Made by a program: the position numbers and the translations under genes. From Cephalotus follicularis (Eukaryota > Streptophyta > Magnoliopsida > Oxalidales > Cephalotaceae), in the NCBI GenBank assembly GCA_001972305.1, contig BDDD01002109.1, positions 1 through 64,000 on the forward strand: a stretch of DNA of 64,000 nt. The letters are read 5' to 3'. A model generated the notes under the pieces. That model did no database searches, was not told the origin of the DNA, and saw only the letters and a list, made by a program, of their open reading frames with translations. Shown one piece after another: positions 24,027 through 34,870 of this stretch. How positions within the stretch are numbered: position 1 is the stretch's first letter; the number at the start of each line of letters is the position of its first letter.

Positions 24027-24124
24027 TAGGGTCATACTACAGGTCCCTTGAACTATTTGTCAATTTACACAATAGCAATCATTTTCCATAATTAATATCT
24101 TACATGGAAATTTGGGTCATTACA

Positions 24125-24138
24125 ATCTACCCTCCTTA
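24125..24138 (-). other. Element 2 polypurine tract
   Basis: The minus strand reads AAGGAGGGTAGAT directly before the 3' LTR, as expected of the plus-strand primer of gypsy elements. Confidence 0.8.
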
Positions 24139-24164
24139 CAAAACTTTTGTCCTCAAAATTTGTT

Positions 24165-25391
24165 ATACATTAGACTTAAAAAGATAAGGGTACTCTTGTC
24201 TCATGGTGTCTTCCAACTCCCAGGTGGCTTCTTCAACTTCGTGGTTTTTCCATAAAACTTTTACTAACAGAACGGTCTTGGTCCGCAGGACTTGTTCTTT
24301 GTAATCCAGGATCTACACTGATTGCTCATTGTATGACAAGTCTTCATGCACTTGAATAGGCTCAACTCTTAGAACATGAGATGGGTTGGCAATATATTTC
24401 CGTAGTAGCGATACATGGAATACGTTGTGTACATGAGATAGACTTGATGGAAAGGCAAGCCTATACGCAACTTCTCCTATCTTTTCCAAAATCTCATATG
24501 GTCCAATGTATCGGGGACAAAGCTTTCCCTTCTTGCAAAACCGCATCACTCCTTTCCATGGCGATACCTTGAGAAAAACGCGATCTCCCACTTCCAACTG
24601 TAACTCTCTTCGTCTCTTGTCCGCATAGCTCTTCTGTCTACTTTGGGCCGTTAAGAGGCGTTTCCGAATCAGTTTTACTTTTTTGGTAGTTACTTGTACC
24701 ATTTCTAGTCCCAATAAATTCCGTTCTCCCACCTCTTCCCAATAGATAGGCGTTCGACATCTTCGTCCATAAAGTGCTTCAGAATGTGCCATCTATATAC
24801 TTGCTTGGAAACTGTTGTTGTAAGCAAACTCAATCAGAGTAACATGCTATTCCCAATTCCCTTGGAAATCTATAACACAAGCACGTAACATGTCTTCCAA
24901 AGTCTGTATAGTCCGTTCTGATTGCCCGTCCGTTTGCGGATGGTACGCCGTACTGAAATTCAACCTTGTTGACAAACAAGACGTCTTGACACAAAGTCCA
25001 CTATTTCTCTTTTCATATTATTCCACCAATAGAGATCTCACAAATCTCTATACATCTCTGTACTTCCAGGGTGTACTGAGAAATTTGAACTATGTGCTTC
25101 CGTCATTAGTTCCTCTTTAAATTCTGCCTTATCTGGAACGTATAATCTTGTATCGAATCTCAATACGTTGTCGGCTCCCAAGTTGAAGCGCGATACTTTT
25201 CCATTCTTTACTCCCTCTGCTATTTCCTTAAATTCCAAGTCCTCAAACTGACTTTGCTTTATTCTCTCAACTAGAGAAGGTTGTGCTATGACTTGAAATA
25301 GGGAAGCCCCTTCTTCTTGTCTTATCACTTCCAAGTTCATCTGTTGGAAATCTCTTATCAAATCTTCCTGTCTAGTGATCATCATCGCCAA
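24165..25391 (-). pseudogene. Element 2 integrase region with chromodomain-like C-terminus (fossil)
   Basis: Minus-strand blocks include the N-terminal part ending in AHSSNFSVHPGSTEMYRDL (25038-25391), which carries the zinc-binding His region of gypsy integrases. Further on come EALYGRRCRTPIYWEEVGE, GDRVFLKVSPWKG and CPRYIGPYEIL of the C-terminal domain (24313-24792). At the end VKVLWKNHEVEEATWELED (about 24190-24250) is the chromodomain-like motif typical of Tekay-type chromoviruses, which in this group is thought to guide integration to heterochromatin. Confidence 0.85.
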
Positions 25392-25406
25392 GTTCCCCGT
25401 ACTTTT

Positions 25407-26075
25407 TCAACTTAAGGCGTCTGCCACAACATTCGCTTTACCCGGATGGTATTGAATGGTGCAATTGTAATCTTTGATAAGCTCTAACCATATCCTTTGC
25501 CTCATGTTTAACTCCTTTTGGGTGAAAATATACTTGAGGCTTTTGTGGTCGGTGAAGATTTCACACTTCGCTACATATAGATAGTGTCTCCAAATCTTCA
25601 GCGCGAAGATAACTGCGGCCAATTCCAAATCATGCGTAGGATAATTCTGTTCATGTGCTTTAAGCTGCCTGGAAGCATAGGCAATCACTTTTCCTTGTTG
25701 CATCAGCACGCAACCACGCCCTTTGTGAGATGCATCACTATACACCACAAAACTTTCTGATTCCATCGGTAATGCTAATATCGGGGCATTCATCAGTCTT
25801 TCTTTCAACTCGAAGAAACTCTTCTCGCATTGGTCGAACCACTCAAACTTTACATTCTTCTGTGTCAACCTTGTGAGCGGGTTCGCAGTACAAGAGAAAT
25901 TCTCAACAAACCTTCGATAATAGCCTACTAGTCCCAGAAAACTCTGTATCTCGGCTACTGAGGTAGGTCTCTGCCATTCTCTTATCGCTTCTGTCTTAGC
26001 GGAATCCATAGAGATGCCCTCCCGTGTGATCACATGTCCCAAGAAGGATACCTCTTCTATCCAGAATTGGCATTT
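25407..26075 (-). pseudogene. Element 2 RT end and RNase H (fossil)
   Basis: The minus strand shows [32 protein letters not shown] and [18 protein letters not shown] of the connection region, then RNase H motifs [34 protein letters not shown] and [11 protein letters not shown]. The D-E-D triad residues are visible at YSD, HDLE and FTDHKS. It is separated from the upstream part by the CACTA insertion. Confidence 0.88.
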
Positions 26076-26094
26076 CACTACAAAAAAACAGGCC

Positions 26095-26525
26095 TTTTGA
26101 AACGAATGGAATCCATTTCAAAAGGCCTATTTTTTCGTTTCAAAAGCTCAATTGAAACGGTTTTGAAACGGAAAAATGAAATTTCAAAAAAGTGGCGTAT
26201 CAATAGCTTTTTGAAACGGACAAACCGTTTCAAAAGGGTACCCTTTTGAAACGGTTGAATCAGCCATTTCAAAAGGGTATTCTAAATTATTTTTTTTTTT
26301 TAAAAACCCTTTTGAAACAGTGAGACAATCCTTTTCAAAAGGGTACCCTTTTGAAACGGTTTGGACCTAACCGTTTCAAAAGGGTATCTAAAAAAAAAAT
26401 TATAATACCCTTTTGAAACGGTTTGGGCCTAACCATTTCAAAAGGGTATCCAAAAAAAAAATTAGAATACCCTTTTGAAACGGTTTGGGTCTAACCGTTT
26501 CAAAAGGGTATTATTTTTAAAAAAA
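26095..26525. repeat. CACTA subterminal repeats, left end
   Basis: More than a dozen copies of CCTTTTGAAACGG or its complement CCGTTTCAAAAGG occur, mostly as facing pairs 3 to 15 bases apart, so each pair can fold back. AT-rich spacers separate the pairs. The right end has the same repeats at 28360-28615. Confidence 0.9.
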
Positions 26526-26799
26526 ATAATTTAAATTTTATTTAAATCTTTTATAATCTGATTTTTTTTGACGTAAAATAGAGGTCGAACCCACGAAAAC
26601 AATGCATCAACTAAATTACAAGCGCTACATTTCAAATTAAATACAATTTATATATATTATTGTACAATATTATAACCAATAAACTATTTTGCTTAAACGT
26701 AAATAAACACTGTGAACATAAAATTATCAAAAATCAAAATACGATACAATTAATTTATCGTCTGCATATAATGTAGTCAATATAATTACAACTTCCTAA

Positions 26800-26898
26800 A
26801 ACAACTACAAATATCCACGTACGAGATTCTTCAAGAAATCCACCTATATCAACATATTTTGTAGGGTTTGGATCACATAAACCCTGTACCTCCTCCAG
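26800..26898 (-). pseudogene. Captured exon piece 3, poly(A) polymerase-like
   Basis: After an acceptor TTTTGTGCAG, the minus strand reads LEEVQGLCDPNPTKYVD, matching the segment that follows the RNA-binding part of plant PAPS3-type poly(A) polymerases. After YVD the resemblance stops. The phase fits the preceding block, which ends on a complete codon. Confidence 0.7.
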
Positions 26899-27350
26899 CT
26901 GCACAAAACGATACCTTAAAAAATGTCAACAAGAAGAAAACAGCAAAAATATGAAATTTATAGATAACCAACTGTCCCAAAGAGATGCTTCTATTGATAA
27001 TCATCAATGCGTGTTATAATATTTTCCCAACGAAGCTAAAGAACAACTCAGATACGTAAATATTTCACTGCTGAAATTTGAAACGCAGTGAACAAATGAA
27101 GCAGAAGGCAGTTGCAGAAACAAGTTTGTTATCCTTGTAATTGCAGCCCTGAATACAATATAATCAGAAAGAACAGACTCTTCCCAAAGACGCAAAAAAT
27201 AAGGCAGGTTTTTTGTATCTCATTTCTTTTATAAGTAAATCATGCCCTCACACAGCATACAAACATTCCGTTCACGTATGCTCACCAGCATTGCAACCAT
27301 AATCAGAAAATCATCTAAAACATAGGAGCCGGTAGCATAACATCACTTAC

Positions 27351-27515
27351 CTTGACAAGAAGACAGCGGAAACATGACCTCACCCAACCTATCCAATCTC
27401 CTAGCTCACTTTTATCAGATGTTGAAAGATAGATTTTGACAAATCGTGCATACTTCTTCAAATATGGAAAAGGCTCAAATACACTGTGCCAATCAAAATC
27501 TAGCCACAAAATATC
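27351..27515 (-). pseudogene. Captured exon piece 2, poly(A) polymerase-like
   Basis: A 165-base block (55 codons) with a canonical acceptor TTTTTATAG before it and donor GTAAGT after it. It encodes DILWLDFDWHSVFEPFPYL and then KSELGDWIGWVRSCFRCLLVK. The pattern W/F-x-LFEP, then YxxFVKIYL, then LxxWxGWVxSRxRxLLVKL is the central/RNA-binding part of nuclear poly(A) polymerase. The wording is closest, from memory, to the plant PAPS3 type. Introns are kept, so the capture was at DNA level. Confidence 0.78.
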
Positions 27516-27763
27516 CTATAAAAAAAACAGAGTTCCACATATTGTTCACCAGGATAAAAGCATATTCTAAAAACATATTTCTTTTCAAAAAAATATCTGC
27601 ATAGATACTACAATAGATTTTTGTTCCTTTTTTTTTCTTCTTATTTGGGCACCAGTGGCACTTTAATTGTAGTACTCACTAAAGGTTCCCTGTGTAAGAT
27701 CCAGATACTCTTTTTATGAACATTAGAAATAGACATTCATTTTCAAACCACAACAGAACATAC

Positions 27764-27955
27764 CCTAGTCATATTATGTTCCCGAAGAAATTCAGCCCTG
27801 ATTTTGTAGAATGTGCTTCTAGTGATATTGGAGTGGCCATATTCATGTGGACTACATGGCAACCGAATAGGCATTAAGGACCGTGTCCAGAAGATCTTAG
27901 CGCAGCAAACAGTTGCAAGATTTAAACTTGGGATATTTTTTTTAAATCCTAAACT
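27764..27955 (-). pseudogene. Captured exon piece 1, poly(A) polymerase-like
   Basis: The minus strand reads IPSLNLATVCCAKIFW, then LMPIRLPCSPHEYGHSNIT and RSTFYKIRAEFLREHNMTR, followed by donor GTATGT. The LMPI-x-P and NITRST words match the poly(A) polymerase segment just before the block at 27351-27515. The part that should link FFxxW to LMPI in the normal protein is shorter here, so the copy is internally reduced. The upstream limit of the exon is uncertain. Confidence 0.75.
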
Positions 27956-28012
27956 AGAAATAAATAAATAAATCCGAAATGCAAAAAATTCCGAAATTAA
28001 AAAAAACATATC

Positions 28013-28014
<2 letters not shown>

Positions 28015-28050
<36 letters not shown>
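28015..28050 (+). repeat. GA microsatellite inside the CACTA element
   Basis: A pure run of about 17 GA dinucleotides, followed by GA-rich imperfect sequence to 28320. The long plus-strand frame over this stretch is Glu/Arg-only and is not a gene. Confidence 0.9.
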
Positions 28051-28053
<3 letters not shown>

Positions 28054-28631
28054 CAAGAGACTAGCAGTGCTTGACTATGATGAGCGAGAGACTGGTGGTG
28101 TGGGGGTGCCGCAGCCAGTGACAGAGAGAGGGAGAGAGTGTGAGAGCGAGACAGAGAGAGTCTTAGAGACAGAGAGAGCGAGATGGAGAGAAAGAGAGAG
28201 CAAAAGTTTTATGGTGTTTATCGTGATGAGCGTTGCTGGTACCGATAACGGTGACGTAGCCAGCGCGTACGGTGGACAGAGAGAGAGAGAGAGATGAAAG
28301 AGATAAGAGAGTAAAAGTGAGATTGCATATGGATTTCGATGTTTTAAAAAGAAATTGACTTTTTGAAACGGTTACTAACAACCGTTTCAAAAGGTTATGG
28401 CCTTTTGAAACAGAGAAAAGATAACCGTATCAAAAGGCCTTATCTTTTGAAACGGTTAACACATAACCGTTTCAAAAGGTCATACCTTTTGAAACGGATA
28501 AATATTTCCGTTTCAAAAGGTATGACCTTTTGAAACGGAAGAAGCGGCCGTTTCAAAAGGCTACCCTTTTGAAACGGCCGCGTGTTCCGTTTCAAAAGGG
28601 GGCGTTTCAAATGCCCTTATTTCTTGTAGTG

Positions 28632-29378
28632 TTTGCTGAACTTAGCGTAGAGCTGCTCCTTCCGCAGTATCTGTAATACACGGGTTAAATGCTCCTCATG
28701 CTCCTCCCTACTCTTTGAGTATACTAGGATGTCATCAATGAAGACTATAACGAACTGATCCAAAAATTCATTGAAGATCTTGTTCATCAAACTCATAAAC
28801 GCCACTGGAGCATTTGTTAATCCAAATGACATTACCAAAAACTCGTAATGTCCATATCTTGTCCAAAAGGAAGTCTTTGGTATATCCTCTTTCTTGACTT
28901 TCACTTGATGGTAGCCCGATCGAAGATCAATCTTCGAGAAGTATCGAGCATTCTTGAGCTGGTTGAACAAGTCATCAATCATTGGTAGTGGGTACTTATT
29001 CTTAATGGTGACTTGATTCAGCTCTCGGTAGTCTATGCAGAGTCTCATTGTCCAGTCCTTCTTTTTCACAAACAGTACCGGTGCACCCCATGGTGATACA
29101 CTCGGTCGGATAAATCCTTTATCCAAAAGCTCTTGTAATTGATCCTTCAACTCTTTCAGCTCAGCTGGTGCCATGCGGTAAGGGCTCTTTGAAATAGGAG
29201 TTGTTCCTGGTACCACATCAATAGTAAACTCAACTTCTCGATCTGGTGGCATACCCGGTAAATCTTCAGGAAAAACATCGGTGAACTCCTTAACAACATG
29301 TAACTCTTCTATCTTGATCTTCTCTTTATTGATATCCATCACATAGGCAAGATAGCCTTCGCATCCTCTTTCCAACAA
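28632..29378 (-). pseudogene. Element 2 reverse transcriptase (fossil)
   Basis: The minus strand shows [94 protein letters not shown] and [14 protein letters not shown]. These are the standard Ty3/gypsy reverse transcriptase blocks with the catalytic DD of FIDD. The CACTA element begins directly after this part. Confidence 0.9.
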
Positions 29379-29387
29379 TCGTTTAGC

Positions 29388-29835
29388 TTACATCGACGAT
29401 ATGATCTTTAAGGGTTCACTGACTCCCATGCTTCGGAAAACAAACTCAAGTTGTTCCGGTAAAGAAGACCTAACTTCCTTCTTAAAACAGTCAACACTAG
29501 CATGATTCGCCGAAAGCCAATCCATGCCTAGTATGACGTCAAACTTTAGGATTGCTAGAGGTACTAAGTCTACTAGCATCATCCTATCACATAATATTAG
29601 GTCACAAGACTTGTGCACTTTATCAGCCACCAAAGTAATACCACTTGGGGTTTCAAAAGCAAAACCTATCTCCAAATCTTGTGATGGAATACTTAAATAT
29701 CATGCAAAAGATAGAGACACAAAAGAATGCGTCGCTCCCGTATCAAACAATACATATGCAGATCTAGAGCATACGGGAAAAGTACCTGTCACCACGTCAT
29801 TGGGATTTTCCACCTCTTCAGCCGTCATGGCATAG
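29388..29835 (-). pseudogene. Element 2 aspartic protease region (fossil)
   Basis: VLFDTGATHSFVSLSFA gives the D-T-G-A catalytic box; the downstream DVILGMDWLSANHASVDCF block matches the protease of element 1. It follows gag directly. Confidence 0.87.
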
Positions 29836-30869
29836 GTTCTTGCTGGTGCTCTTTGTTGCTGGGCTCCGTTTCCTCCTTGCCCTCCCATCTTTGGTTGGGT
29901 GCATTGCTTGGACATGTGACCTTCTTGTCCACAGTTGTAGCATCTGATCGTCCTTTGATTCTGGGCTTGGTTTGGTCCTTGTTGACACTCTTTAGCTAAG
30001 TGTCCTTGCTTTCCACATTTGTAACACACTCCCGTCCCGTATAAACGTTTCCCACGGTGTCTTTTCCCATATTCTTGACAAATTTTTGAGTCCTTTCCTC
30101 CATCGGACCTTGCTTTCTTATTCTTGTTATCGGAGGATTCACCAGCCTTCCTCTTCTCGTGTCCTTGCTCCGTCCGTTTTTGCTGATATCTTTTGCTATC
30201 AATCTCAAACCTCAATGCACATCTCAAAACCGCGTCGTACGTCTGCAGGTCTTGTGCTATCACCAGCCTTCGGATATAAGGCTTCAAACCATAAGAAAAT
30301 CTAGTAGCCCTTCTCTCTTCTATGGACACTAGATGAGTTGCATACCGGGACATCCTTGCAAAATTTGCCTCATATTGAGCCACTGTTTCAGACTCACCTT
30401 GTTCCAGTTGGAGAAAATCTTCCGCCATCTTATCTTTCAAAGCTTGCGAAAAATATTTGTTCATAAATATTTCTTTGAACTCTTCCCACGTCATCACCTC
30501 TCTTTCTCGACGCGTCTTGGTTCTCTCAACCATACACCACCATTGATCCGCCTCTCCATCCAATTTGTATATTGAAAACTCTACTTTCTGTCGGTCTGTG
30601 CAATCCATCGCTCTAAAAATCTTCTCGTTCCCTTGGATCCATGCTTCCACTTCCAAAGGATCGGTTGTTCCCGAAAAGATTTTCGGATTGTGCCTCGCAA
30701 ACTGCTCTAGCGTCGGTCTTGAGGGTGGATGCTCTTGATGATTATTGTCGTTGTTGTCGGTAATAACTTGAGCCAATCTGTTTAAAATTGCGCTCAACGA
30801 ATTATCATCCTCATTGTTTTGTGCGTTCGCGTTTCTTCTTTGTCCTCTTCCTCTTCTCGCGTCGGCCAT
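29836..30869 (-). pseudogene. Element 2 gag with two zinc knuckles (fossil)
   Basis: It starts with MADARRGRGQRRNANAQ at 30869. The gag domain contains RPTLEQFARHNPKIFSGTTD, WIQGNEKIFRAMDC and YQWW-like ADQWWCMVERT words. Two CCHC knuckles follow: CYKCGKQGHLAKEC and CYNCGQEGHMSKQC, which bind the packaged RNA. It reads through into the protease region, as is usual in this group. Confidence 0.9.
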
Positions 30870-31069
30870 CTAGTTAGCATCTGTAGGTTAGTTCTTAATC
30901 TTAAGCAATTCTACTCATATGCTAGGTAAAACAGTTAAATTCTAATGCTCAAGATCATACAAGGAACTAACAGTTTTATTTATCTTATAAAACTTTATAC
31001 ATCTCCTACACTTCTTTTCTCACTTATGTCACATATAAACATTTTTACAAAATCTTTCTTCTCGTTACC

Positions 31070-31456
31070 CTAGTCTTCATCACTAGGGATATCATCGTCA
31101 GGAAGCTCCTGTTGAATCCGCCTTATCATCATTCGAAGGTTCTCTCTCACACCAGTCATCACAATGTCATTAAGTCCCCAAATGTACCTCATAAGTACCC
31201 TAAGGCCAAGTTTAATCTCTCTGAGGATTTCGTCTTTCCTTTCTAACTCTTCATGGTACTCTGCCTCCATCTGGTAAATGTGTGTATAGAATTGCTCTCT
31301 ATTATTTGCGACCATTTGTCTTAACTCCTCCTTTTCTTCACGTAATTGTTTGTTTTCAGCTATCAGGGTTGGTACTCGCCAGTGTACCGTTTCGGATGCC
31401 CCACAACGGGAGAATCCTGTACTAGCATTGGAGTTGGATTCGCTCGTTGATGACAT
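31070..31456 (-). CDS. Element 2 coiled-coil frame upstream of gag
   Basis: A 128-residue minus-strand frame, MSSTSESNSNASTGFSRCG at the start, then a Glu/Leu/Lys heptad-like stretch (NKQLREEKEELRQMVANN), the YTHIYQMEAEY and LRYIWG-type (LMRYIWGLND) words, and an acidic tail PDDDIPSDED. It is homologous to the frame at 2832-3125 in element 1, with roughly half the residues shared by eye. The Ser-rich start followed by a coiled coil suggests a structural or RNA-related accessory protein, but the function is unknown. It lies between the primer site and gag. Confidence 0.7.
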   Translation of the reverse strand: MSSTSESNSNASTGFSRCGASETVHWRVPTLIAENKQLREEKEELRQMVANNREQFYTHIYQMEAEYHEELERKDEILREIKLGLRVLMRYIWGLNDIVMTGVRENLRMMIRRIQQELPDDDIPSDED

Positions 31457-31512
31457 TTGAAAAATAGGTTAGCAAATACACAAATCATATCCTCAATACG
31501 TATCACAATTAT

Positions 31513-31525
31513 CTCTCTGATACCA
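31513..31525 (-). other. Element 2 primer-binding site (initiator Met tRNA)
   Basis: The minus strand reads AATGGTATCAGAGAG five bases inside the 5' LTR, matching the Met-tRNA primer site of element 1 except at its end. Confidence 0.82.
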
Positions 31526-31529
31526 TTCT

Positions 31530-32077
31530 TGTAACGACCCCGACCCGAGCTCACTAATAGCTCAAAGCGAACTCCGAGGATCGGTTGCGTTACCTTGGGT
31601 GTGAAACGTTACATCCTTTGGTACTCTTCTCTAAAAGTACAATACATCATAGACTCATGTCTTGAAACATCATACATAATCTTAAATTCAAGCTTTACAC
31701 ATAATCATCTTATATAAAGATGTCATAACCATATCGTTGGTCTACATTTACACAGGATCATTCTTCTACATAAACATATAATACAGCGGAAAACTTTGTT
31801 CTTATTACATATCAAAACATTAATGCAAATATCATCGCATAGCCTTTCTTTCACAAAAACTCCTTCTTAAGAGTTCCCTCTAAGCTCGCAATCTCCATTC
31901 ATTCATTCCTGCCCGCTGACCGGGCAGCGGGACCCCCCGTCCGCTCACCGGGGAGCGGAACCCCCGAACCCCCCGAGCGTAGGGTCATACTACGGGTCTC
32001 TTGAACTATTTGCCAATTTACACAATAGCAATCATTTTCCATAATTAATATCTTACATGGAAATTTGGGTCATTACA
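31530..32077 (-). repeat. Element 2 5' LTR
   Basis: 548 bases from TGTAACGACCCC to GGTCATTACA. The first and last parts match the 3' LTR at about 97 percent by eye. The two LTRs differ in length. Confidence 0.88.
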
Positions 32078-32082
32078 CTAAG

Positions 32083-32975
32083 GATTTGTGATAACTAATT
32101 TTTGATGTGTGATAACTAATTTTCTATGTATAAACACTATCAAAATATGATTTGTTCAACGTTAGTGGATTATAGACTTGAATTGTCTCTATGAACTACT
32201 TAAATGCATTCTTCGCTTGGTTCTCTCTCCTAATTATTAGCAATTATGAGCATTGTTTTTGGGTTGCATATTAGTGCTTTTAAAGAGTTGTATATGTGGC
32301 ATTATAAGGTAATATTTTTTGTCCACATAACAATGTACTATTTTGTTTAACCTTTCATATGGTAAATTTTTGGAGAAGAACTATTTCTTTTATGCGATTG
32401 GAGTATGTACTTGACATAGCATCAAAGTTTATATGATTGTCGCCTCATATTAAACCCACGATTTCTATTTTATAAATCAAAATGTTGGATTTGATATTCT
32501 ATCTTCATAGATCGTAAATCCAAATTTTCAGTCGATCGGACCATGTGGTTTTTTCAACATTTCAAGCAATAGTTGGATATTCCATGTGGTTTTTTTCCCA
32601 CATTTTAAGTCGATCGGTTATCTAAGAATATTCTGTTGAAAAAACTATTATTTTAGTGTATATGAGAAAATTTATAATTGCTGAAATTGCTATATATAAA
32701 TGAATTAGTTAAAAATGTTTAATAAATTTGAAAATTGACATGTATGATCTACATAGATAGAACGTTAAAATTCAATTGTTGGATTAATAAAGCATTACTG
32801 TTAAGTATAATAATTATAGGTGACATAGCACAATAACATTAATTGTGCTATGCCCAGCAAATCTATTTTTCCCTTTCTTTTATAATATACTATTAGATTA
32901 GTTGTGATTTGTAGATGTATTGTTTACTATTATCAAGGAAGTGCATAATTGAAACACTGCCGAGAAATGAGGAGA
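32083..32975. other. AT-rich stretch without a recognised gene
   Basis: No coding region is supported. It holds a short direct repeat GTGATAACTAATTTT (near 32088 and 32107), two CCATGTGGTTTTTT copies (near 32543 and 32581) and a perfect 11-base inverted repeat with a 7-base loop at 32824-32852 (CATAGCACAAT and its complement). Confidence 0.6.
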
Positions 32976-33474
32976 AAAATAACCACATATTTAAATTAAT
33001 GGCAAAAAATAAAATTTATTCAAAAGAGGAAATATGCATTAAATTAACAAGCATCAAAACAAGGTCATTTTGGCATATCCATTATCTTGAAATTAATGAT
33101 TATTGACTAAGTAAATCATCAGACCTACGGTGAAACCAAAGCATTTGGGAGAGAATCAATAAATTTTTTTTAGCAGGCGATTCATCATTCTCCAATGCAG
33201 CATACAACTCTCCGTTGTACTATGCTCTCCAAGTCTACTTGTTCCCCCTTCTTCCAACCGTAATTTCAATTTTAATGTACATTGTATAAATGAAGAATAA
33301 AGTATACATTGAATTGAAATTTATGCTTAATTTTTCATTGATTAAGCTAATAGTTGTTATTGGGTTAAGTTAAGGTCTTAATTGAATGGCATTAAGTTGA
33401 ATGGAGGACTAAACTGAATTAAATTGAAAGTTAATTGAATGAAGCTTGGAGAAGCTAAAGTATGGCGCATAAAC

Positions 33475-34665
33475 ATCGACGCCAAAGATAGACATCAATG
33501 CCTTGAACCAGACAAGTGTGCTGATACGTGTCAATTGAAAGAGAACAACGTAGACGTTGACGCCAAATAAAGATGTTAACGCCTTAAAACCAGATAAGAG
33601 TTCTTATACGTGTTAATTAAAAGAAGAACAAAGGTTATGCGTGGCTTCAACTTGGACAGGTGTTTTGATGATGTTAAATGGAAAAGGAACGTGGCAAACT
33701 ATGGTGAATTAAGCAGCATGAAGTGCCAGGTGCTAGTTACTGAAGAGCTCAATGTCCTGAGCACCTACAACCTGCAAAAACCAAGAGAAAAATAGTAAGT
33801 TAATGTTAGAAGGAGATAGAGAAAAGAAATGGCTGAAAGTTTGAGTTTGTTGATTGAAGGGATCACTGAGATAAATTCCCTATATCAGCTACTGTTGTGA
33901 GTCAAATTAAAGAGCAGAAACCTTTTAGAAAAAAGAGGAAGTAATCTGAAGTACTGAGTTACATGCTAAAATGGAGTTCATAGTGGAACTTGAAGCTTGA
34001 ACTATATTGGTAAGCTTCTGGTTGAATTCAATGATTGTGTTATAGTTAATCAGTTTATATAACATATTCTGTATGTGATGTTGACATGCAAAATGGATTT
34101 GTTTTCTGTGGAATTGTTGAAGATTGAAGTGTTGGAGGAGTTGAGCTTTAAAGAGAAAAATCAATCCAAATTGATTCTAGGATAGATCTGAGGTAGGGTT
34201 TATGACATGTTTATGAAGATATAATATGTATATTGTATTATGGTAGTTTATATGTGTTTGCATGTTGATGTTAGACTGAATTAAATTGGCAAATTTATGC
34301 TCTGGGTGGAATAGTGGTCCGTGTATGCTGTTATGTTGAGAATAACGCACAAACCCAGGAAAAACGTCGACACCAACGAAGAACACGTTGACGCTTAAAG
34401 TTACTGTCTTAAAAGACATCAGCGCCAAAGAAGAAAACGTTGACGCTTAAGGTTCCTACCTTAACGCGTCGACGCCAATGTTGAGCGTCGACGCCAATGA
34501 TGAACATTGACGCCAATGTTGAACGTCAACGCCTAATAGAAATGTCGACGCAAATAAAGAGAAAACGTTGCCACTTAAGGTACCTACCTTAACCCGTCGA
34601 TGCCAACGTTGAAAGCTGACACCGAAGGATAACGTGGACACCTAAGATATACACGTTGACGCCTT
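33475..34665. repeat. CGTCGACGCC motif arrays in LTR F
   Basis: Two groups (33475-33600 and 34355-34665) of words such as ACATCGACGCC, CGTTGACGCC and GCGTCGACGCCAA. The second group has about fourteen copies, with GAAGAACGTTGACGCTTAA-type spacers. They sit where solo LTR D has CAGTCGACTG instead. Confidence 0.75.
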
Positions 34666-34870
34666 ACTGAAACAGTAGATATTTTTATCCTGTTTATACT
34701 GACCTTCAAGAGATTACACTGATTTCTATATTGAATTGAACTACTTATGCATCATTACTGTTTGATTCTTAAAATTGATAGTGATTGTACTGTTGTGCAA
34801 ATTGCATATTACTGGAACGTATTCATTGTTATAGATCTGTTATATCTATCAAAGTAATTTATATAATTAC

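Larger units (their letters stand above)
21848..24124 (-). repeat. Element 2 3' LTR
   Basis: 2277 bases from TGTAACGACCCCGACC to GGGTCATTACA. It shares its first part and last part with the shorter LTR at 31530-32077. It contains an AAGCGTCGACG array (23625-23850) and a GC-rich block (23935-24026), both in the upstream part when read in the element's own direction. Confidence 0.88.
26076..28631 (-). mobile_element. Non-autonomous CACTA transposon carrying poly(A) polymerase gene pieces
   Basis: The ends are CACTACAAAAAAACAGG (26076) and, inverted, CACTACAAGAAATAAGGGC (28631), the CACTA terminal inverted repeats, flanked by the 3-bp duplication TTT. Both ends are packed with subterminal CCTTTTGAAACGG repeats in alternating orientation (26095-26525 and 28360-28615), a hallmark of the family and the known type of transposase-binding region. 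No transposase was found, so it needs a partner element. Inside lie three exon-like blocks with splice signals that match plant nuclear poly(A) polymerase (see next entries). It inserted into the reverse transcriptase of element 2, so it is younger than that element. Confidence 0.9.
21848..32077 (-). mobile_element. Element 2: Tekay-like chromovirus (Ty3/gypsy), both LTRs and target duplication present
   Basis: Both borders are exact: TGTAACGACCCC at 21848 and GTCATTACA ending at 32077, with duplication CTAAG at 21843-21847 and 32078-32082. Minus-strand order: 5' LTR (31530-32077), primer site, coiled-coil frame, gag, protease, reverse transcriptase, RNase H, integrase with chromodomain-like end, polypurine tract, 3' LTR (21848-24124). 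A CACTA transposon sits in reverse transcriptase. In the parts both LTRs share I count about 16 differences in 530 bases, so about 3 percent, suggesting an insertion in the order of one million years old. The copy is broken in several places. Confidence 0.92.

Noticed and set aside
28013-28297. Long Arg/Glu frame on the plus strand
   Set aside because: It is a by-product of a GA microsatellite inside the CACTA element.
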